Assembly: GCA_034432375.1 (NCBI GenBank)
Contig: DAOUCA010000057.1
Span: 1-64,000, forward strand
DNA: 64,000 bases
Direction: 5' to 3'
Source: JAHBVH01 sp034432375
GTDB lineage: Bacteria > Chloroflexota > Anaerolineae > Caldilineales > Caldilineaceae
Shown one piece after another: positions 62,875 to 64,000 of the stretch. Both the position numbers and the translations under genes were made by a program. Below the pieces are notes generated by a model that saw nothing but the letters and a program-made list of their open reading frames with translations, had not been told where the DNA came from and searched no databases. Each line of letters opens with the position of its first letter. Position 1 is the stretch's first letter.

Positions 62875-64000
62875 ATGTCTATTACCGCGGAAATAGAGCC
62901 CGTGGCGCTTTCCAGGTTGTCCAGCAAATCTGAGGCCATTAAAACCGATCCGCTGCACGCTATCTCAACAAAAGCCTACGCCGACAAAGATCGGTTTGCC
63001 ACAGCAACCGATGCAATCGTCAATAAAATGCAGCGTGCCGGTCTACCAGCTTTGATGATCGACACATTTCTTCACTACTACACGCAATTAGTCGCGGGAG
63101 AAAGTGGCTTTATCTACAGCAATAAGGCTCAGCCTGTTGCCGATTTGCCCGACTTTGCCTCCTTAACTACGACCGATGAGGCAATCGGTCGTGAGGCGCT
63201 TGACCAAGTGGTTTATCTCAAACTCAACGGGGGATTGGGGACAAGCATGGGTATGCAAGGACCCAAAGCCCTCTTACCCGCAAAAGCCAAGTTAAGCTTC
63301 TTAGATATCATCGTCCATCAGGTGTTGCATTTGCGCCAGACCCACAATGTACGTCTGCCTTTGCTCTTGATGAACAGCTTTAGCACCGAGCGCGAAACAC
63401 TCCAAGCGCTAGAAGAACATCCCACCTTTGTGCAGGATCTGCCGCTTAGCTTCCTCCAGCACAAAGAACCCAAAGTGTGGAAGGCGGACCTATGGCCCGC
63501 GGAATGGCCTGCTGATCCGGCCAAAGAGTGGTGTCCCCCTGGGCATGGCGACCTTTATGCAGCGCTAACCACAAGTGGCCTGTTGCGCCACTTGATTGCA
63601 GATGGCTACCGTTACGCTTTTGTGAGCAATTCCGACAATTTAGGCGCGACCCTGGATCTGCGCATTCTCGGCTACCTGACTCAGCACGATGTGCCCTTTC
63701 TTATGGAGGTGGCGCAGCGTACCGCCGCGGATCGAAAAGGGGGCCATTTGGCGCAACGGCCAGATGGCCAGCTAATCCTACGCGAGATTGCCCAATGTCC
63801 AACCGAAGAGTTACCAGATTTCCAAGACATCGCACGCTATCGTTATTTTAATACGAATAACTTGTGGATCCACCTACCGACTTTGCAACGCGTTCTTGAG
63901 GAACGTCAAGGGATTTTGGGGCTTCCCTTGATCCGTAATGAAAAACCGATCGATCCCAGTGATCCACACTCAGAACAGATCTATCAGCTAGAGACAGCCA
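62875..64000 (+). CDS. UTP-glucose-1-phosphate uridylyltransferase, eukaryote-like (partial)
   Basis: The frame opens at 62875 with AAAGGAG about 10 bases upstream and runs past the window end (375 codons seen). The signature VVYLKLNGGLGTSMGMQGPK (about residues 112-131) and later SNSDNLGATLD, KGGHLAQR and YFNTNNLW identify the UDPGP/UGP2 family (the large type, unlike GalU), which makes UDP-glucose from UTP and glucose-1-phosphate for glycan synthesis. The 260 bp upstream have no gene; CCACCAC/GTGGTGG there forms a weak hairpin. The C-terminus is not in the window. Confidence 0.95.
   Translation, partial: MSITAEIEPVALSRLSSKSEAIKTDPLHAISTKAYADKDRFATATDAIVNKMQRAGLPALMIDTFLHYYTQLVAGESGFIYSNKAQPVADLPDFASLTTTDEAIGREALDQVVYLKLNGGLGTSMGMQGPKALLPAKAKLSFLDIIVHQVLHLRQTHNVRLPLLLMNSFSTERETLQALEEHPTFVQDLPLSFLQHKEPKVWKADLWPAEWPADPAKEWCPPGHGDLYAALTTSGLLRHLIADGYRYAFVSNSDNLGATLDLRILGYLTQHDVPFLMEVAQRTAADRKGGHLAQRPDGQLILREIAQCPTEELPDFQDIARYRYFNTNNLWIHLPTLQRVLEERQGILGLPLIRNEKPIDPSDPHSEQIYQLETA

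Overview
The window looks like chromosomal DNA of a Chloroflexota bacterium, probably of the Caldilineae/Anaerolineae side. This is inferred from gene content, not from a phylogeny. It has very large secreted proteins with Thr/Pro linkers, DUF11-, cohesin- and LamG-like modules. It also has a DnaG whose zinc finger reads CFGACG, a fused CoaBC, an AarF/UbiB-type kinase and sugar ABC systems without their own ATPase.

Layout. 1-3.4 kb: a 9-bp minisatellite, an FG-GAP surface protein, an AraC-type regulator and a strong candidate for a 174-nt structured RNA with its own promoter and terminator. 3.4-13.6 kb: four consecutive secreted proteins on the + strand (cohesin/dockerin/cadherin, two cohesin-linker-FN3-like proteins, one von Willebrand A protein with repeats). 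13.8-19.4 kb: housekeeping genes (EamA transporter, SCP2-like protein, dnaG, sigA), closed by a strong terminator. 19.4-24.2 kb: a minus-strand sugar ABC cluster with an enolase-superfamily enzyme. 24.5-27.2 kb: tRNA-Asn(GTT) followed by two partial copies of itself that bracket a small accessory region with an ArsR-ArsC fusion and an aquaporin. 27.3-31.9 kb: UbiB-like kinase, coaX, coaBC and small membrane proteins. 32-39.2 kb: a truncated SARP-type regulator ended by a small inverted-repeat element, a beta-helix surface protein, a methyltransferase and an unusual lipoprotein joining a solute-binding domain, a molybdopterin-oxidoreductase-like domain and cytochrome c. 39.4-52.2 kb: one gene of about 4270 codons for a giant modular protein. 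52.3-64 kb: a decayed WD40 gene, an ABC exporter, three membrane/surface genes in a row, a gamma-glutamyltransferase and the start of a UTP-glucose-1-phosphate uridylyltransferase that leaves the window.

Themes. (1) Six of the seven large secreted proteins carry a short C-terminal motif of the type LYLPLI, followed in five of them by only two to five residues; this may be a shared sorting or anchoring signal. (2) Short palindromic elements of several families are spread between genes. One has a perfect 9-bp target duplication next to the ars promoter, and another occurs twice with its loop inverted relative to its arms. (3) The ArsR half of the arsenic fusion has no cysteine, so it cannot sense arsenite in the classical way.

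All calls come from reading the sequence and from knowledge of protein families; no database search was run. Several start codons were moved to internal Met/GTG codons with better ribosome binding sites, as stated in each entry.
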